Positions 18,400-28,906 are shown, counted from the stretch's first letter. The stretch is 64,000 bases of DNA from Methanobacterium sp. UBA375 (GCA_002495625.1 DAGC01000011.1:1-64000), one strand, 5' to 3'. Notes: generated from the sequence alone by a model not told the origin. Numbers and translations are program-made.

Positions 18400-18741
18400 A
18401 TGAAACAGGTGATTATTATGAGGGCAGATCTTCCTATCAGCAGGGGTAAACTCGCTGCCCAGGCCTGTCACGCCAGCCTAGGATCCTATAAGCGTGCAGA
18501 TGAGAGGAAGATAAAAAACTGGGAACTGGAGGGGGGTAAAAAGGTGGTTTTAAAGGTTAAGGATCGAGATGAACTCTTCCAGTACTATGAACTGGTTAAA
18601 GCCACTGATCTGCCCTACTTCTTAGTCACCGATGCCGGGCATACCGAACTACCGGAATCCACGGTTACCTGCCTAGGGATTGGTCCTGATGAGGATGAGA
18701 AGATCGATAAGATTACCCAGGATTTGAAGTTGTTTAAGTAG
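18400..18741 (+). CDS. pth2: Peptidyl-tRNA hydrolase, archaeal/eukaryal type
   Basis: 113 residues from the ATG at 18400 (an AGGTG lies upstream). An upstream in-frame start at 18343 would add an untypical leader and is rejected. Pth2 hallmarks are [18 protein letters not shown] at the N-terminus and [22 protein letters not shown] near the C-terminus. It releases tRNA from prematurely dropped peptidyl-tRNA. Followed by mfnE 41 nt downstream on the same strand, probably in one transcript. Confidence 0.92.
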   Translation: MKQVIIMRADLPISRGKLAAQACHASLGSYKRADERKIKNWELEGGKKVVLKVKDRDELFQYYELVKATDLPYFLVTDAGHTELPESTVTCLGIGPDEDEKIDKITQDLKLFK

Positions 18742-18782
18742 TTGCGAGTTCATTTTTAATCAATAAATGAAGTGCTGATTTT

Positions 18783-19433
18783 ATGGACTGGATTGTAAAG
18801 GTGGGTGGAAGTCTTTTCCCGCAAGAAGCAGTTAACCTCTCTAAAGCCCTGGTTGGTAAAAGTGTCATGGTGATCTGCGGCGGTGGAGAACTGGCCAACC
18901 TGTTAAGACAGTACGATGAAAAGATGGATCTTAGTGATACGGCCGCCCATAAAAGCGCCATTCTATGCATGGATATATTAGGAATGCTCCTAGCAGATAA
19001 AGTACCCGGTGCCGAGGGTGTTTATTCTATAGATAAGGCAGAAAAGGTTTCTGGTGAGGGTAAACTCCCTGTGTTTTTACCTTCCCAGTTTTTGTTCGGT
19101 GAGGATCCCTTAGAGCATTCCTGGCGTGTTACTTCTGATTCCCTATCCCTTTATATAGCACATCGACTAAAGGCTAAACTATTAATAGCAACTGATGTAG
19201 ATGGTATATATGATCAAAAACCATCCAAGGATGGTACTCAACTGATAAGAAATATCAGTGCAAAAAAACTACTAGATTTTGGTGAAACATCAGTTGATGA
19301 ATTTTTAGCAGGGCTTTTACTTCAATACGGATCATCTTGCTATGTGATTAATGGAAAGTATCCAGAAAGGGTTCTATCTATAATTGAAGGTAAAAGTGAA
19401 GATACTAAATATACACTCATCGGAGGAATTTAA
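18783..19433 (+). CDS. mfnE: Amino acid kinase-fold protein MfnE (methanofuran biosynthesis)
   Basis: A 216-residue amino-acid-kinase-fold protein ([33 protein letters not shown]) of the length and pattern of methanogen MfnE, which phosphorylates 5-(aminomethyl)-3-furanmethanol phosphate during methanofuran synthesis. The following genes (zinc finger, aEF-1beta) are the conserved methanogen neighbours. Its stop at 19431 is 1 nt from the next ATG, so translation is coupled. Assignment rests on family resemblance and synteny. Confidence 0.82.
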   Translation: MDWIVKVGGSLFPQEAVNLSKALVGKSVMVICGGGELANLLRQYDEKMDLSDTAAHKSAILCMDILGMLLADKVPGAEGVYSIDKAEKVSGEGKLPVFLPSQFLFGEDPLEHSWRVTSDSLSLYIAHRLKAKLLIATDVDGIYDQKPSKDGTQLIRNISAKKLLDFGETSVDEFLAGLLLQYGSSCYVINGKYPERVLSIIEGKSEDTKYTLIGGI

Positions 19434-19434
19434 T

Positions 19435-19596
19435 ATGGATAAAATAGAATGCACATCATGTAAACAGGAAATATCACCCGTGGAAACCTACGTGAAATTT
19501 GAATGTCCAGAATGCGAAACCATACTCTACAGATGCCAGAAATGCAGGACCTTCGGACATATCTACAGGTGTAAATGCGGATTTAAAGGACCTTAA
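19435..19596 (+). CDS. Small zinc-ribbon protein next to aEF-1beta
   Basis: A 53-residue protein with four Cys pairs (CTSCK, CPEC, CQKC, CKC) forming one or two zinc ribbons. The ATG at 19435 is preceded by GGAGGAATTTAAT. It is the widely conserved archaeal small zinc-finger protein found beside the EF-1beta gene (the HVO_2753 family in haloarchaea). A role in translation is suggested by this neighbourhood only. Confidence 0.88.
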   Translation: MDKIECTSCKQEISPVETYVKFECPECETILYRCQKCRTFGHIYRCKCGFKGP

Positions 19597-19667
19597 GTTA
19601 AATACTACTTGTAAGATAAATAAAATTATATTAACATAACAGACAAGTTTTATGGGAGGTTACGATT

Positions 19668-19937
19668 ATGGGAGAAGTTGTAGCAACGATTAAGGTAATG
19701 CCGGAAAGCCCGGATGTTAACTTAGAAAAGATCAAAGAAGATATCATACAATCCATACCGGAAGGCGCTGAATTCCACAAAATAGATGAAGAACCAATAG
19801 CATTTGGCCTGGTAGCCCTTAAAGTAATGGTAGTTGTGGGAGATGAGGAAGGAGGGACAGAAAAAGTTGAAGAAAATCTCTCCAAACTGGAAAACATAAG
19901 CAGCATCGAAGTAGAAGATGTAAGAAGACTTATGTAA
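19668..19937 (+). CDS. ef1b: Archaeal elongation factor 1-beta (GDP/GTP exchange factor)
   Basis: An 89-residue protein matching the archaeal aEF-1beta, the nucleotide exchange factor for EF-1alpha. Landmarks are the N-terminal VVATIKVMPESPDV, the central PIAFGLVALKVMVVVGDEEGGTE and the C-terminal SIEVEDVRRLM. RBS GGGAGG precedes the ATG. It ends the pth2-mfnE-zinc finger-ef1b run. Confidence 0.93.
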   Translation: MGEVVATIKVMPESPDVNLEKIKEDIIQSIPEGAEFHKIDEEPIAFGLVALKVMVVVGDEEGGTEKVEENLSKLENISSIEVEDVRRLM

Positions 19938-20060
19938 GCCGTTTTACTCTTTAATTACTTTTTTGGTTAATATAATTCGCTTTTTTTCCCTACTTTTTAT
20001 AATTTTTACAGTTAAAAAATTCAGGTCCCCACAACACGATCATAATACTTTTTATATTAT

Positions 20061-20073
20061 TAGTATTATACTA
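20061..20073. promoter_or_regulatory. 13-bp palindrome in the promoter of the TctA-like gene
   Basis: TAGTATTATACTA lies just after a TATA-like TTTATATTA (20050-20058) and 10 nt before the GTG start at 20084, so it would cover the expected transcription start. A bound regulator there would repress. The arms AGTAT/ATACT resemble other palindromes in the window. Confidence 0.4.
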
Positions 20074-20083
20074 TCTCTGTGGA

Positions 20084-21343
20084 GTGGTTCATATTTTTGA
20101 TCTCATATTTGCCTGTATCATAGGCGTTCTCTGCGGGGCAGTAACGGGATTAATCCCCGGTATCCACGTTAACACCGTGGGTGCCTTCACCTTTGCATCA
20201 TCAGCCACCATTCTGGCCTTTCTATCTCCAGAATTCCTGGGAGTGTTCCTAATTTCAATGTCTATTTCCCACGCACTCCTGGAATTTATACCCTCCATGT
20301 TCCTGGGAGTGCCGGAGGAGGGCACCGTCCTCTCGGTCTTACCCGGGCATCACCTCATGCTGGAGGGAAGGGGCAAGGAAGCCATACGTTTAGTGGCCCT
20401 GGGAGGGTTTGGAGCGATCATGGTGACCATCTTACTCCTACCACTCTTCGCCCTTATTCTACCACCTTTATATGGTTACCTGAAACCCTATATCTGGATC
20501 ATCCTGGTGGTAGTGGTGATCTACATGTTCATCCGCTTAAACAGGGATTTAAGTTCGGTAGCCTGGTCGGTGGTTATATTCCTCTTCTCGGGGATTATGG
20601 GCTGGTTGATGCTTAATTCACCCATATCCTCAGGAGTTTCCTTGCTGTGCATGTTCACCGGGCTTTTTGGTGTAAGCACCCTACTTTACAGCCTTTCTGA
20701 AAGCTCGACAGTACCACCCCAGAACCCTGATCATTCACTTATCGTGGATAATAACATCTTAAGGGGTATCTTCGCCGGAGGAATAGCAGGGAGCATCCTG
20801 GGGTTTCTCCCAGGAATGGGACCGGCCCAGGGAAGCCTCATAGCACAGGAGATAAGCGGTGGAGGAGATACAGGAGAAAATAAGGATAGTTTCCTGGTTG
20901 CCATGAGCGGAGTGAATGTATCCGATGCCCTGTTCTCCCTGATAGCCATCTATTTAATTGGCAATCCCCGCAGTGGAATCGCAGTATATGTGGATAAGAT
21001 AATCGATGTCTTCAACTACGAACATCTCATACTGTACATCTTCGTCTCCATCACCGCCGTATCACTTGCTTTAATATTATGTTTAAAATTAGGTGATATG
21101 ATGGGAGAATACATACAGCAACTGGATTATAACAGATTATCCTGGCTGGTCATCATCTTCATGAGCGCTATAGTGATGATATTCACCATAATGGAACATG
21201 CCAACCTCTGGTTTGTACTACTGGTTTACGCTACCTCAGTAGCCCTGGGACTCCTGCCACACTATCTGGGCTTGAATAAATCCAATCTCATGGGTGTACT
21301 GGTTGTTCCGGCCATCGTGATATACGTGGGGATTGGTATGTAG
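20084..21343 (+). CDS. TctA-family (tripartite tricarboxylate transporter-like) membrane protein
   Basis: A 419-residue protein with about ten or more membrane segments. The signature [17 protein letters not shown] near the N-terminus and the related [25 protein letters not shown] in the middle are the duplicated glycine/proline-rich motifs of the TctA family. Partner TctB and TctC genes are not adjacent, as usual for archaeal members. The transported solute is unknown. The start is GTG at 20084, with GGA just ahead and a TATA about 30 nt upstream. Confidence 0.82.
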   Translation: MVHIFDLIFACIIGVLCGAVTGLIPGIHVNTVGAFTFASSATILAFLSPEFLGVFLISMSISHALLEFIPSMFLGVPEEGTVLSVLPGHHLMLEGRGKEAIRLVALGGFGAIMVTILLLPLFALILPPLYGYLKPYIWIILVVVVIYMFIRLNRDLSSVAWSVVIFLFSGIMGWLMLNSPISSGVSLLCMFTGLFGVSTLLYSLSESSTVPPQNPDHSLIVDNNILRGIFAGGIAGSILGFLPGMGPAQGSLIAQEISGGGDTGENKDSFLVAMSGVNVSDALFSLIAIYLIGNPRSGIAVYVDKIIDVFNYEHLILYIFVSITAVSLALILCLKLGDMMGEYIQQLDYNRLSWLVIIFMSAIVMIFTIMEHANLWFVLLVYATSVALGLLPHYLGLNKSNLMGVLVVPAIVIYVGIGM

Positions 21344-21416
21344 ATATAGGATTATCATCTATGGAAATTGGTTTATAGTTATGGAATTGACTTCATTGTG
21401 GATTTCATCGCAAAAC

Positions 21417-22397
21417 TTAAATTACCACCACTTCTCTGCAGATCCCATCCACAGATTCTCTAAAAACAGCATCATCCACACCAGGAAAAACATCCACCAG
21501 GCAGACATCGAATTTTTCACTTAAAACATCTTTTAAATCCTTCACATCCAAACAGTAAACCTCGAAATTCTCTCCAGTTGCAATTAAACCCTTATCATTC
21601 CCGGTAGTGGTCACTGGGAATCCGTTGATCTCCAGATTCAAAATTGTCATCTGGCAGGCAGGATACCAAACATCGTTGAAAACAACCCGGGGGGCGCCGG
21701 CAAGAAGGGCGGCTAAACCGAGAGTACCCGGTCCACAGGTACAGTCCAGAACACTAGGACCGTCGAATTTACTTAAAACCTTCTTTAACCCCTCTATTTT
21801 AGGAGATGATGGTTGGGGAACCTCGATGTGGATCTCCCCCTGGTACTTATAGAGACACAGAACCCCCCAGGGGGTGTTCACGATATCACAGCGGATATCA
21901 CAGCCTTCCAGGAGTTCGTACGTAGTGGGGCTGCTTTCAGAATCTTTAACACCCACAGTATCACTTAAATTCCCTTTTAAAACCCCTTTAACCTCTGGTA
22001 CTTCCTTCACTATCCGCTTTGCACATTCCCCGTCCACATCCTCCGAGAGTATCACCAGTGAATTATCCGGGAGGTGGGGAACGGTGTCCAGGGGATACGC
22101 CGGAGTAACAAGGGGTACGCAGACATTTCTCAAGGTGGAATCAGGATCTTTAACCCCTTCTTCCACCATTATTTTAAGGATATGGGCCATGACCACATCT
22201 AAATGGCGCCTGCCACAAGTACATCTTTTAAAATTAGAATCAAGCAGATTTACATCCATCTGTTCGGTAAGTGGTTTGAATTTTTTAAGCTTAACATCTT
22301 CACATCCATCACAGGCCCTGAAAATTGTTTTAAAATCTTTTAATACTTCTGATTTAGATTTTATGCAATGGTTTCCACACTTGCAAAACACTTCCAT
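21417..22397 (-). CDS. Cys-rich N-terminal plus SAM-dependent methyltransferase domain protein
   Basis: A 326-residue protein. Residues 1-75 carry possible metal-binding cysteines (CKCGNHC, CDGC, CTCGRRH). The C-terminal half has a class I methyltransferase SAM-binding motif (VLDCTCGPGTLGLAALLAGA, about residues 215-235), the acidic loop FNDVWYPA and a later DVCLVDVFPG. The middle segment is unassigned. Substrate unknown; the CTCGPG variant of the GxGxG loop resembles RNA/protein methyltransferases. It stands alone, convergent with the TctA-like gene. Confidence 0.7.
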   Translation of the reverse strand: MEVFCKCGNHCIKSKSEVLKDFKTIFRACDGCEDVKLKKFKPLTEQMDVNLLDSNFKRCTCGRRHLDVVMAHILKIMVEEGVKDPDSTLRNVCVPLVTPAYPLDTVPHLPDNSLVILSEDVDGECAKRIVKEVPEVKGVLKGNLSDTVGVKDSESSPTTYELLEGCDIRCDIVNTPWGVLCLYKYQGEIHIEVPQPSSPKIEGLKKVLSKFDGPSVLDCTCGPGTLGLAALLAGAPRVVFNDVWYPACQMTILNLEINGFPVTTTGNDKGLIATGENFEVYCLDVKDLKDVLSEKFDVCLVDVFPGVDDAVFRESVDGICREVVVI

Positions 22398-22555
22398 AGG
22401 TTAGATTCACACACCAACACAGATAATTTTTTCTCTTGGAGGGAACCAATGCCCAAATCACAGATAATATTAATATGTAGTGAAAAATAACCAAAATTAG
22501 CATATTTTAAGCTTATGCTTAAATAGTGGATACCTTATATAAATATGTGAGAATT

Positions 22556-24175
22556 ATGAGAGACAAAAGGAAAGAAATTATCCGGGATCTACTGGGAGAC
22601 TTTGCCGACGAAGAAGAAGGAGGAGAATATATCCCCAGGGAAGAAGAGGATGAACCAGTAAAAAGAAAGGATAGAAAAGTTATCTCAGATTCTGATGAAG
22701 ATGCATTTAACATAGATAAATTAATAGATAAGCCTTCCAGGAAGAAAACTAAAAAAATTAAGAAAGTTTCCGATGTGATGAAGGCTGAAATTATAGAAGA
22801 AGGACTGATTCCTAATTACAATGTCACAATACCTACTTTTTCTGCTAAAGAAAGGCAGCTTTACAATGAAATAAGGGAAAAACTGGTGGAAGTAGCAGTT
22901 ACCCAGGATGATTTCCAGGTAGATGAAGATTCCTTTATTGTAGAATGTAAACAGTTCCTGCGTTCCAGGGGTGTCCGGGATGTGGACCGCTTATCAGCAC
23001 AGATATCCCAGGAAATGCTGGGATACGGTAAACTGGACCATATGATTAAGGATGATGACCTTGAAGAAATAATGGTCATTGGAATCGGGAGTAAAGTCTT
23101 CGTGTACCACCGTGACATAGGTATGATGGTTACCAACGTAATCTTCGAAGAAGAATCAGAGATCAAGGCCATCATCGATGTTATAGCCCGGCAGGTTAAC
23201 CGAAGGATTGACCAGCAGACACCCATACTAGACGCCCGTCTGAAGGACGGTTCCAGGGTAAACGCAACCCTCCCCCCTGTATCTGCAGACGGCCCAACAC
23301 TTACCATACGTAAATTCAAAAAAGACCCATTAACTGTGGTTGATTTAATAAATTATAAGACCATATCCCCACATCTCGCCGGTTTCCTCTGGGTGTGCAC
23401 CGATGGATTAGGTGTAAAACCCTGTAACGCCATAATAGCCGGGGGAACAGGTTCTGGAAAAACAACCACCATGAACACCATAGCCGCTTTTGTACCACCC
23501 CGGGAGAGGATAATCACCATTGAAGACACCCTGGAATTACAACTCCCCCACAGCCACGTGGTAAGGATGGAAACCCGCCCACCCAACATAGAAGGCAAAG
23601 GAGAACTCACCATGGACACCCTGGTTAAAAACTCCCTGAGACAGAGACCTGACCGGGTGATCGTAGGAGAAGTAAGGGGCGCAGAAGCCATCACACTTTT
23701 CACAGCCCTAAACACCGGACACTCCGGTATGGGAACCCTCCACTCCAACACAGCACGGGAAACAATAACCCGTCTGATAAACCAACCCATGAACGTACCC
23801 AACATAATGATACCTGCCCTGGACTTCATCATCATGCAACAGAGAATGTACAGGCCAGAAGGAGGTTCCATACGTAGAATCACCGAAGTAGCAGAGGTGG
23901 TTGGTATGGAAGAGGGTAACGTGCAACTCAACAGGGTATTTGAATGGGATAATGTCAATGATAAAGTGGAGTACGTGGGAATAGCCAGCCAGACCCTCCG
24001 GGACATCTCTGAACTCCGAGGAATAGGAATATCAGAGATAGAAGAAGAGATAGAAAAAAGAAGACTGGTACTGGAATACCTGGCCGATAACAACATCCGT
24101 TCCATAGATGAAGTGGGACAGTACGTCAACCAGTATTACCGTGATCCAGATGCAATGCTGGATGAAGTATTATAA
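22556..24175 (+). CDS. Type II/IV secretion-pilus ATPase (TadA/GspE-like)
   Basis: A hexameric motor ATPase of about 540 residues. A charged, probably disordered N-terminus (about 1-80) precedes the VirB11/GspE core with Walker [13 protein letters not shown], the Asp box [12 protein letters not shown], Walker B-like RVIVGEVRG and the His box [16 protein letters not shown] at 22526 would extend the frame, but the TATA-like CTTATATAAA lies inside that extension, so ATG 22556 (after GTGAG) is preferred. It powers a type IV-like pilus together with the GspF-like gene 54 nt downstream. Confidence 0.88.
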   Translation: MRDKRKEIIRDLLGDFADEEEGGEYIPREEEDEPVKRKDRKVISDSDEDAFNIDKLIDKPSRKKTKKIKKVSDVMKAEIIEEGLIPNYNVTIPTFSAKERQLYNEIREKLVEVAVTQDDFQVDEDSFIVECKQFLRSRGVRDVDRLSAQISQEMLGYGKLDHMIKDDDLEEIMVIGIGSKVFVYHRDIGMMVTNVIFEEESEIKAIIDVIARQVNRRIDQQTPILDARLKDGSRVNATLPPVSADGPTLTIRKFKKDPLTVVDLINYKTISPHLAGFLWVCTDGLGVKPCNAIIAGGTGSGKTTTMNTIAAFVPPRERIITIEDTLELQLPHSHVVRMETRPPNIEGKGELTMDTLVKNSLRQRPDRVIVGEVRGAEAITLFTALNTGHSGMGTLHSNTARETITRLINQPMNVPNIMIPALDFIIMQQRMYRPEGGSIRRITEVAEVVGMEEGNVQLNRVFEWDNVNDKVEYVGIASQTLRDISELRGIGISEIEEEIEKRRLVLEYLADNNIRSIDEVGQYVNQYYRDPDAMLDEVL

Positions 24176-24229
24176 TATATATTGTGGATTAAAAATAATT
24201 AGAAAAAAATTCACTTGACGGTGAAAATA

Positions 24230-25420
24230 ATGGCGCCCTTCGACGGTCTTAAGAGATTTTTTAACACCATTGGAAATTTTACCATAAATTCCAGTCAGAA
24301 AGTAGGTGAAGGAGTTCAGGCTCCTGTAAAAAAATTAAGTGAAATGCGGCCTGCTGAGAAAAGGTTAAGGGAGAAAAGGGGACTGGAATTTGGTAAAAAA
24401 TCCGAACCAGAAGAAAAAACAGAGACCAAACCATTACTGGACGCATCAACCCCTTCAAAAGGATTATTCGGTGATAGAGAATCAAAAGGATTATTTGGAG
24501 ATAAAGAATCAAAATCATCTTTCCAGGCCCCCCGTCCCCAACGGACCATAAAAAGAAAGAAGATGGATAAAGAAGAAATCGAGATGTTCAAGGACCTCAT
24601 CGACAGCAGGCACGAACAGACCAAGGAATCTGAGGTAGATAAGGAAAAACAGGCCGCCATGAGAAAAGCTTCCTTAGAGGAAATACTCAAGGAAGAACAG
24701 AAGGAAAAGATGGATCCCAAGCTGATCCTGCTTATGGGCGGGGTTTCCTTTGCATTGGTGCTCGTGATCGTAACTGTGATGGGCTTTGGAATTGAAATTG
24801 GACTGGTAGTGGGAATCCTCATATTTATGATGGCCCTCATGATCTTCTTCCTTCCCAGAATGAAACAGGGAAGCAAATCCACAGAAGCCGCCAGAGAACT
24901 GCCCTTCGCCTTGAGGCAGATGGCCACAGAATTAAGAGCCGGAATAGGACTTCACGACAGCATGCGCTCCATCGCCACTTCTGGATACGGACCCTTATCT
25001 GAAGAGTTCTCCCGGGCACTGGAAGAGATAAGGTACGGGGAGACCACAGAAAAAGCCCTCCTGGATATGAGCGACAGAATAAACTCTGAGGGGATGGAAA
25101 GGGCTATCCATCAGATAACCCGAACACTCACCAGTGGTGGGGATTTAGCTAAAACCTTAACAGTTATAGCTGATGACATCGCCTATGAAATGCGTATGAA
25201 ACTGAAAGATTATGCTCAGAAACTGAATTCATTCACCATGATCTACATGTTCATCGCCATACTGGCACCGGTAATTACCCTGATCATGCTGATAGCCGCA
25301 TCAACAGTTATGGGTGCCATACTGCCGCCGATAGTCTTGTTGATAATGTACTTATTCTTCTTCCCGGCCATAGTGGTGTTCATGGCCTTCATGATCAAGA
25401 GGTTGGAACCGAAGGTTTAG
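24230..25420 (+). CDS. Type II secretion/pilus platform protein (GspF/TadB-like) with long charged N-terminus
   Basis: About 396 residues. A charged N-terminal region of about 165 residues (Lys/Glu rich) precedes two membrane segments, the GspF domain ([22 protein letters not shown] and [14 protein letters not shown]) and C-terminal membrane segments. I choose ATG 24230 because GGTGA ends 5 nt upstream; a TTG at 24215 is less likely. The N-terminal region contains a direct duplication (SKGLFGDRE / SKGLFGDKE). It partners the ATPase just upstream; the pilin-like gene at 12.9 kb may be a substrate. Confidence 0.86.
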   Translation: MAPFDGLKRFFNTIGNFTINSSQKVGEGVQAPVKKLSEMRPAEKRLREKRGLEFGKKSEPEEKTETKPLLDASTPSKGLFGDRESKGLFGDKESKSSFQAPRPQRTIKRKKMDKEEIEMFKDLIDSRHEQTKESEVDKEKQAAMRKASLEEILKEEQKEKMDPKLILLMGGVSFALVLVIVTVMGFGIEIGLVVGILIFMMALMIFFLPRMKQGSKSTEAARELPFALRQMATELRAGIGLHDSMRSIATSGYGPLSEEFSRALEEIRYGETTEKALLDMSDRINSEGMERAIHQITRTLTSGGDLAKTLTVIADDIAYEMRMKLKDYAQKLNSFTMIYMFIAILAPVITLIMLIAASTVMGAILPPIVLLIMYLFFFPAIVVFMAFMIKRLEPKV

Positions 25421-25514
25421 AAATTAGGGAAAATCAGAATTTTTTTTGAGTGTAGAAAATCTATGTTTTTTTTACTTGCAGGGAATCTAATATTTAATTT
25501 TGAGTGTAGAAAAA

Positions 25515-27746
25515 TTATATTTTATTTATCCTCAGCAACTGAGCATTGAAGGCCACTATCACGGTGCTTAAAGACATGAGAACCGCACCCATAGCCGGAC
25601 TCAGGAGGATGCCCCAGCTGTAGAGCAATCCTGCTGCCAGGGGTATGGCAAAGGCGTTATATCCCGTGGCCCATAATAGATTCTGCCACATTTTACTATA
25701 GGTGGCCTTGGTAAGCCCCAGGATGGTTACCATATCTGCCGGGTTGCTCTTGACCAGGACCACATCGGCACTCTCCATAGCCACATCAGTCCCTGCTCCA
25801 ATGGCAATACCTACATCAGCCTGGGTTAGGGCCGGGGCGTCATTTACACCGTCTCCAACCATGGCCACTTTATATCCCTTCTCCTGTACCTCGCGTACTT
25901 TAAGGGCTTTTTCCTGGGGTAGAACCCGGGAGAAATATTCATCCAATCCCAGTTCCTCGGCAACCCAGCGAGCCACATCCTCATTATCCCCAGTTAACAT
26001 CAAGCACTGGATCCCCTGCCTCTGCAACTTTAAAATGGTATCTTTAGATTCTGGCCGTATCACATCAGCCAGTGCAATGGCACCAGCAGCATCACCATCT
26101 ATTACAACGTAAACCAGTGTTTTCGGCTGTTTCTGGATATCAACCAACTCAGGACTGGTTACTTCAAGGTTATTAGTCTCTATATAGGCCGGACTTACCA
26201 CCTTCACCTCATGATCCCCCACCATAGCCTGAACCCCTTCACCAGGATGGGAATGGAAATCCTTGATAGGATAGGTTTCCTGGGCAGATTTAATTATCCC
26301 CTGGGCCACCGGGTGTTCGGATTCCTTTTCCACTGAAGCAGCGTATTTGAGGATTTCTTCTCCACTGAAATCATCCATTTTAAAGGAGATCACATCGGTG
26401 ACACCGAACTTCCCCTCGGTAAGGGTGCCGGTTTTATCGAAGATAACCGCATGGATGTTTTTCATGTTCTCAAAGGACTGACGGTCACGAATCAAAACCC
26501 CATTTTTGGCAGATATGGCAGTGGAGACAGCCACCACCAGAGGTATGGCTAACCCCAGGGCATGGGGACAGGTGGTGACCATCACCGTCACCGCCCTCTC
26601 CAGGGCGAAGGCTAAATCCTGGCCTAACATTCCCAGCCACACCAGTAAAGTAATTAAACCCCCGGATAAGGCGATGATGGTCAGCCAGAAAGCGGCCCGG
26701 TTGGCCAGGTCCTGGGTATGTGATTTACTCTCCTGGGCTTCCTCCACCAGACTCACCACCTGGGAGATGAAGGAATCTTCACCTATCTTTTCCACCATTA
26801 CCTTAATAGAGCTTTCACCATTGATTGAGCCCCCTATAACTCCTTCCCCTGCACTACGGAGGATGGGTTCCGATTCACCAGTGAGAAGTGATTCGTTTAT
26901 ATAAGACTGGCCTTCCTTTATAATACCATCCGCAGGTACCTTCTCTCCCGGTTTTACCAGTACCAGGTCGTCCACCTGTAAATGTTCCAATGGTACATCC
27001 TCCACTTCACCTTCCCCACCAATCCGGTGGGCTTTCTTGGGAAGGAGGGTAGCCAGTTCCTGGAGCGCCCGGGAGGCGCCCATCACTGAACGCATTTCGA
27101 TCCAGTGCCCCAGTAGCATGATATCGATTAGAGTGACCAGTTCCAGGTAGAAGGTCATACCCATAAGTCCGAAGGTAACTCCCGCACTGTAGATGTAGGC
27201 TGTGGTGATGGCCACCGCTACCAGGGTCATCATACCCGGCTGCCTGACTTTCAACTCACTGACCATGCCAGTGAAGAAGGGGTAACCCCCATAGAAGAAT
27301 ACAAAGGATGATAATAGAAACAGGATGTAAATGTCACCCTGGAAACTGAGAAAATGCAGTCCCAGTAATTCCTGCACCATCTCTGAGAGGAAAAAGACAG
27401 GGACGGTTATAATCAGGGATACTATGAACCTTTTCTTAAAATCAGCCATCATGGCCTGGTGATGGTCGTGATGGTTATGTTCTGGGTGTTCATCGTGGTT
27501 TAGATGCTCTTTGTGCTCATGTTCTACATGCTCTTCGTGTTCTGTGTAGTTCTGTTCTAAATGTTCTGCGTGTCCTTCGTGTTCCATACGTTTGTTTTCT
27601 TTGTGTTCTCCGTGTTTGGAGTGGCCCTGTTCAAGATGTTCTCTATGTTCGTGTTCTATTGGATGGCTATTTTCTTCTTTGGGGTGGTGATTTTTTTCTT
27701 GAAGTGTTTTTTCATGGGAATTTTCATGATCTTTCAAGGATATCAT
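25515..27746 (-). CDS. copB: Copper-type P1B ATPase (CopB-like) with histidine-rich N-terminus
   Basis: A 743-residue metal-exporting P-type ATPase. Residues 1-97 form a cytosolic tract with about 26 histidines. Then come membrane helices, the actuator motif LLTGESEP, the transmembrane metal site TTCPHALG (CPH, the CopB/P1B-3 type), phosphorylation site DKTGTLTEG, the HP motif SEHPVAQG and the hinge MVGDGVNDAPALTQAD. CPH pumps export Cu(II) or Cu(I), sometimes silver. No adjacent copper regulator. It faces the Ni/Co importer operon on the same strand, with a 135-nt gap. Confidence 0.9.
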   Translation of the reverse strand: MISLKDHENSHEKTLQEKNHHPKEENSHPIEHEHREHLEQGHSKHGEHKENKRMEHEGHAEHLEQNYTEHEEHVEHEHKEHLNHDEHPEHNHHDHHQAMMADFKKRFIVSLIITVPVFFLSEMVQELLGLHFLSFQGDIYILFLLSSFVFFYGGYPFFTGMVSELKVRQPGMMTLVAVAITTAYIYSAGVTFGLMGMTFYLELVTLIDIMLLGHWIEMRSVMGASRALQELATLLPKKAHRIGGEGEVEDVPLEHLQVDDLVLVKPGEKVPADGIIKEGQSYINESLLTGESEPILRSAGEGVIGGSINGESSIKVMVEKIGEDSFISQVVSLVEEAQESKSHTQDLANRAAFWLTIIALSGGLITLLVWLGMLGQDLAFALERAVTVMVTTCPHALGLAIPLVVAVSTAISAKNGVLIRDRQSFENMKNIHAVIFDKTGTLTEGKFGVTDVISFKMDDFSGEEILKYAASVEKESEHPVAQGIIKSAQETYPIKDFHSHPGEGVQAMVGDHEVKVVSPAYIETNNLEVTSPELVDIQKQPKTLVYVVIDGDAAGAIALADVIRPESKDTILKLQRQGIQCLMLTGDNEDVARWVAEELGLDEYFSRVLPQEKALKVREVQEKGYKVAMVGDGVNDAPALTQADVGIAIGAGTDVAMESADVVLVKSNPADMVTILGLTKATYSKMWQNLLWATGYNAFAIPLAAGLLYSWGILLSPAMGAVLMSLSTVIVAFNAQLLRINKI

Positions 27747-27881
27747 CCCTTAACCTGTAAAAAATTCGCAACTTCATTCAATTTGTAACCTAATATTTAT
27801 CAAACAGTTTAATTATTAAACTCAAACAGTTAATGTATTAAGGTATGTACTTGCTTTCTTAAATTATAGTAGGATAAATCG

Positions 27882-28850
27882 CTAGGAAGATGTTACATCC
27901 TTTTGATTCTCTTCTAGCAAGTGTAAAAGTTCATGATATTTATCTTCTCCCAGGTTATGCAGGAGCTTATGGTGGAGTTCATCTTTCACCAAATGCAGCA
28001 GGTTATGATAGGCATGGCTTCCTAAGGCATGTAATATCTCGTGATATGCTTCATCGACAGTTAATTTAATATTTACCGGGAAACCTCCATTTTTAAGCAT
28101 ATATAGAAGTTCCGCTGATTTGGGCGGGCGCAGATGGGCTTTATAAAGGGTTTCGCAATCATTGAATATCTCTTCGGTTGTGCCTTGACCGATTATCTCA
28201 CCGTCGTGAAGTACGAAGATCTTATCTGCAAACTGGGTGACCATCTCCACATCATGGGAAGTGATGATGATGCTCATAGCTTCCTTATTTAACATGTAGA
28301 GTATTTCCATTATTTGATCCACACCTGTAGGATCTAGTCCCGTGGTTGGTTCATCCAATACCATGATCTCAGGTCTCATGGCCAGGATACCGGCGATGGC
28401 CACCCGCTTTTTCTGTCCACCACTCAGGTGGTGGGGCGCTTTTTTTTCCAGCCCAGTCATTCCCACCATTTCCAGGGCTTCTTCCACCCTTTCATCAACT
28501 TCATCCTCGGAAAGTCCCAGGTTCATGGGTCCGAAGGCCACGTCCTCAACAACGGTGGGTGCAAAGAGTTGATCATCCGGGTTCTGGAAGACGATACCTA
28601 CTTTCTGTCTTATCTGGAGCAGTTCCTCTTTTCGGTAGGTCATGGGCTTGCCATGGATCTTTATAAGTCCAGAAGTTGGTTTATTGATGCCGTTGAAATG
28701 TGCAAAAAGAGTGGACTTACCAGCACCGTTAGAACCAATTACCGCTACCCTTTCCCCCTCCTTTATTTCAATATTTATATTTTGAAGTGCGGACGTACCG
28801 TCAGGATAGATGAATCCCAGGTTTTCAGTTCGGATAATAGTTCTGGTCAT
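27882..28850 (-). CDS. cbiO: Ni/Co ECF-type transporter ATPase with histidine-repeat tail
   Basis: A 322-residue ABC ATPase. Walker [11 protein letters not shown]-loop [12 protein letters not shown], signature [13 protein letters not shown], Walker [14 protein letters not shown]. Beyond the usual ~275-residue core, residues 269-316 hold four 12-residue repeats that each begin with YH or HH and carry a second His in LLH/ILH, probably a nickel or cobalt-binding tail. It energises the CbiM/Q permease encoded upstream. The tail favours a nickel role (NikO-like), but Co cannot be excluded. Confidence 0.9.
   Translation of the reverse strand: MTRTIIRTENLGFIYPDGTSALQNINIEIKEGERVAVIGSNGAGKSTLFAHFNGINKPTSGLIKIHGKPMTYRKEELLQIRQKVGIVFQNPDDQLFAPTVVEDVAFGPMNLGLSEDEVDERVEEALEMVGMTGLEKKAPHHLSGGQKKRVAIAGILAMRPEIMVLDEPTTGLDPTGVDQIMEILYMLNKEAMSIIITSHDVEMVTQFADKIFVLHDGEIIGQGTTEEIFNDCETLYKAHLRPPKSAELLYMLKNGGFPVNIKLTVDEAYHEILHALGSHAYHNLLHLVKDELHHKLLHNLGEDKYHELLHLLEENQKDVTSS
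27903..28046 (-). repeat. Four tandem 36-nt units encoding a 12-residue His repeat
   Basis: Within cbiO, units [36 protein letters not shown] and [12 protein letters not shown] follow each other without gaps. Amphipathic helix with regularly spaced histidines; seen directly in translation. Confidence 0.8.
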
Positions 28851-28906
28851 TTATCATCCCTATATTGTATTAGAAGATTTTTAATCTTCCCCACGCAAAA
28901 AAAAGT

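Noticed and set aside
22526..22555. GTG start for the pilus ATPase
   Set aside because: A TATA-like element lies within the added codons, and the ATG at 22556 has a GTGA motif just upstream.
23353..24129. 258-codon minus-strand frame opposite the pilus ATPase
   Set aside because: Ser/Arg-rich, no recognisable domain, fully inside a well-supported ATPase gene on the other strand; a codon-bias shadow.
27470..27700. Repetitive GTGTTC/GTGCTC tract resembling a satellite or CRISPR-like array
   Set aside because: It is the coding sequence for the His/Glu-rich N-terminus of CopB; unit lengths are irregular and there are no spacers.
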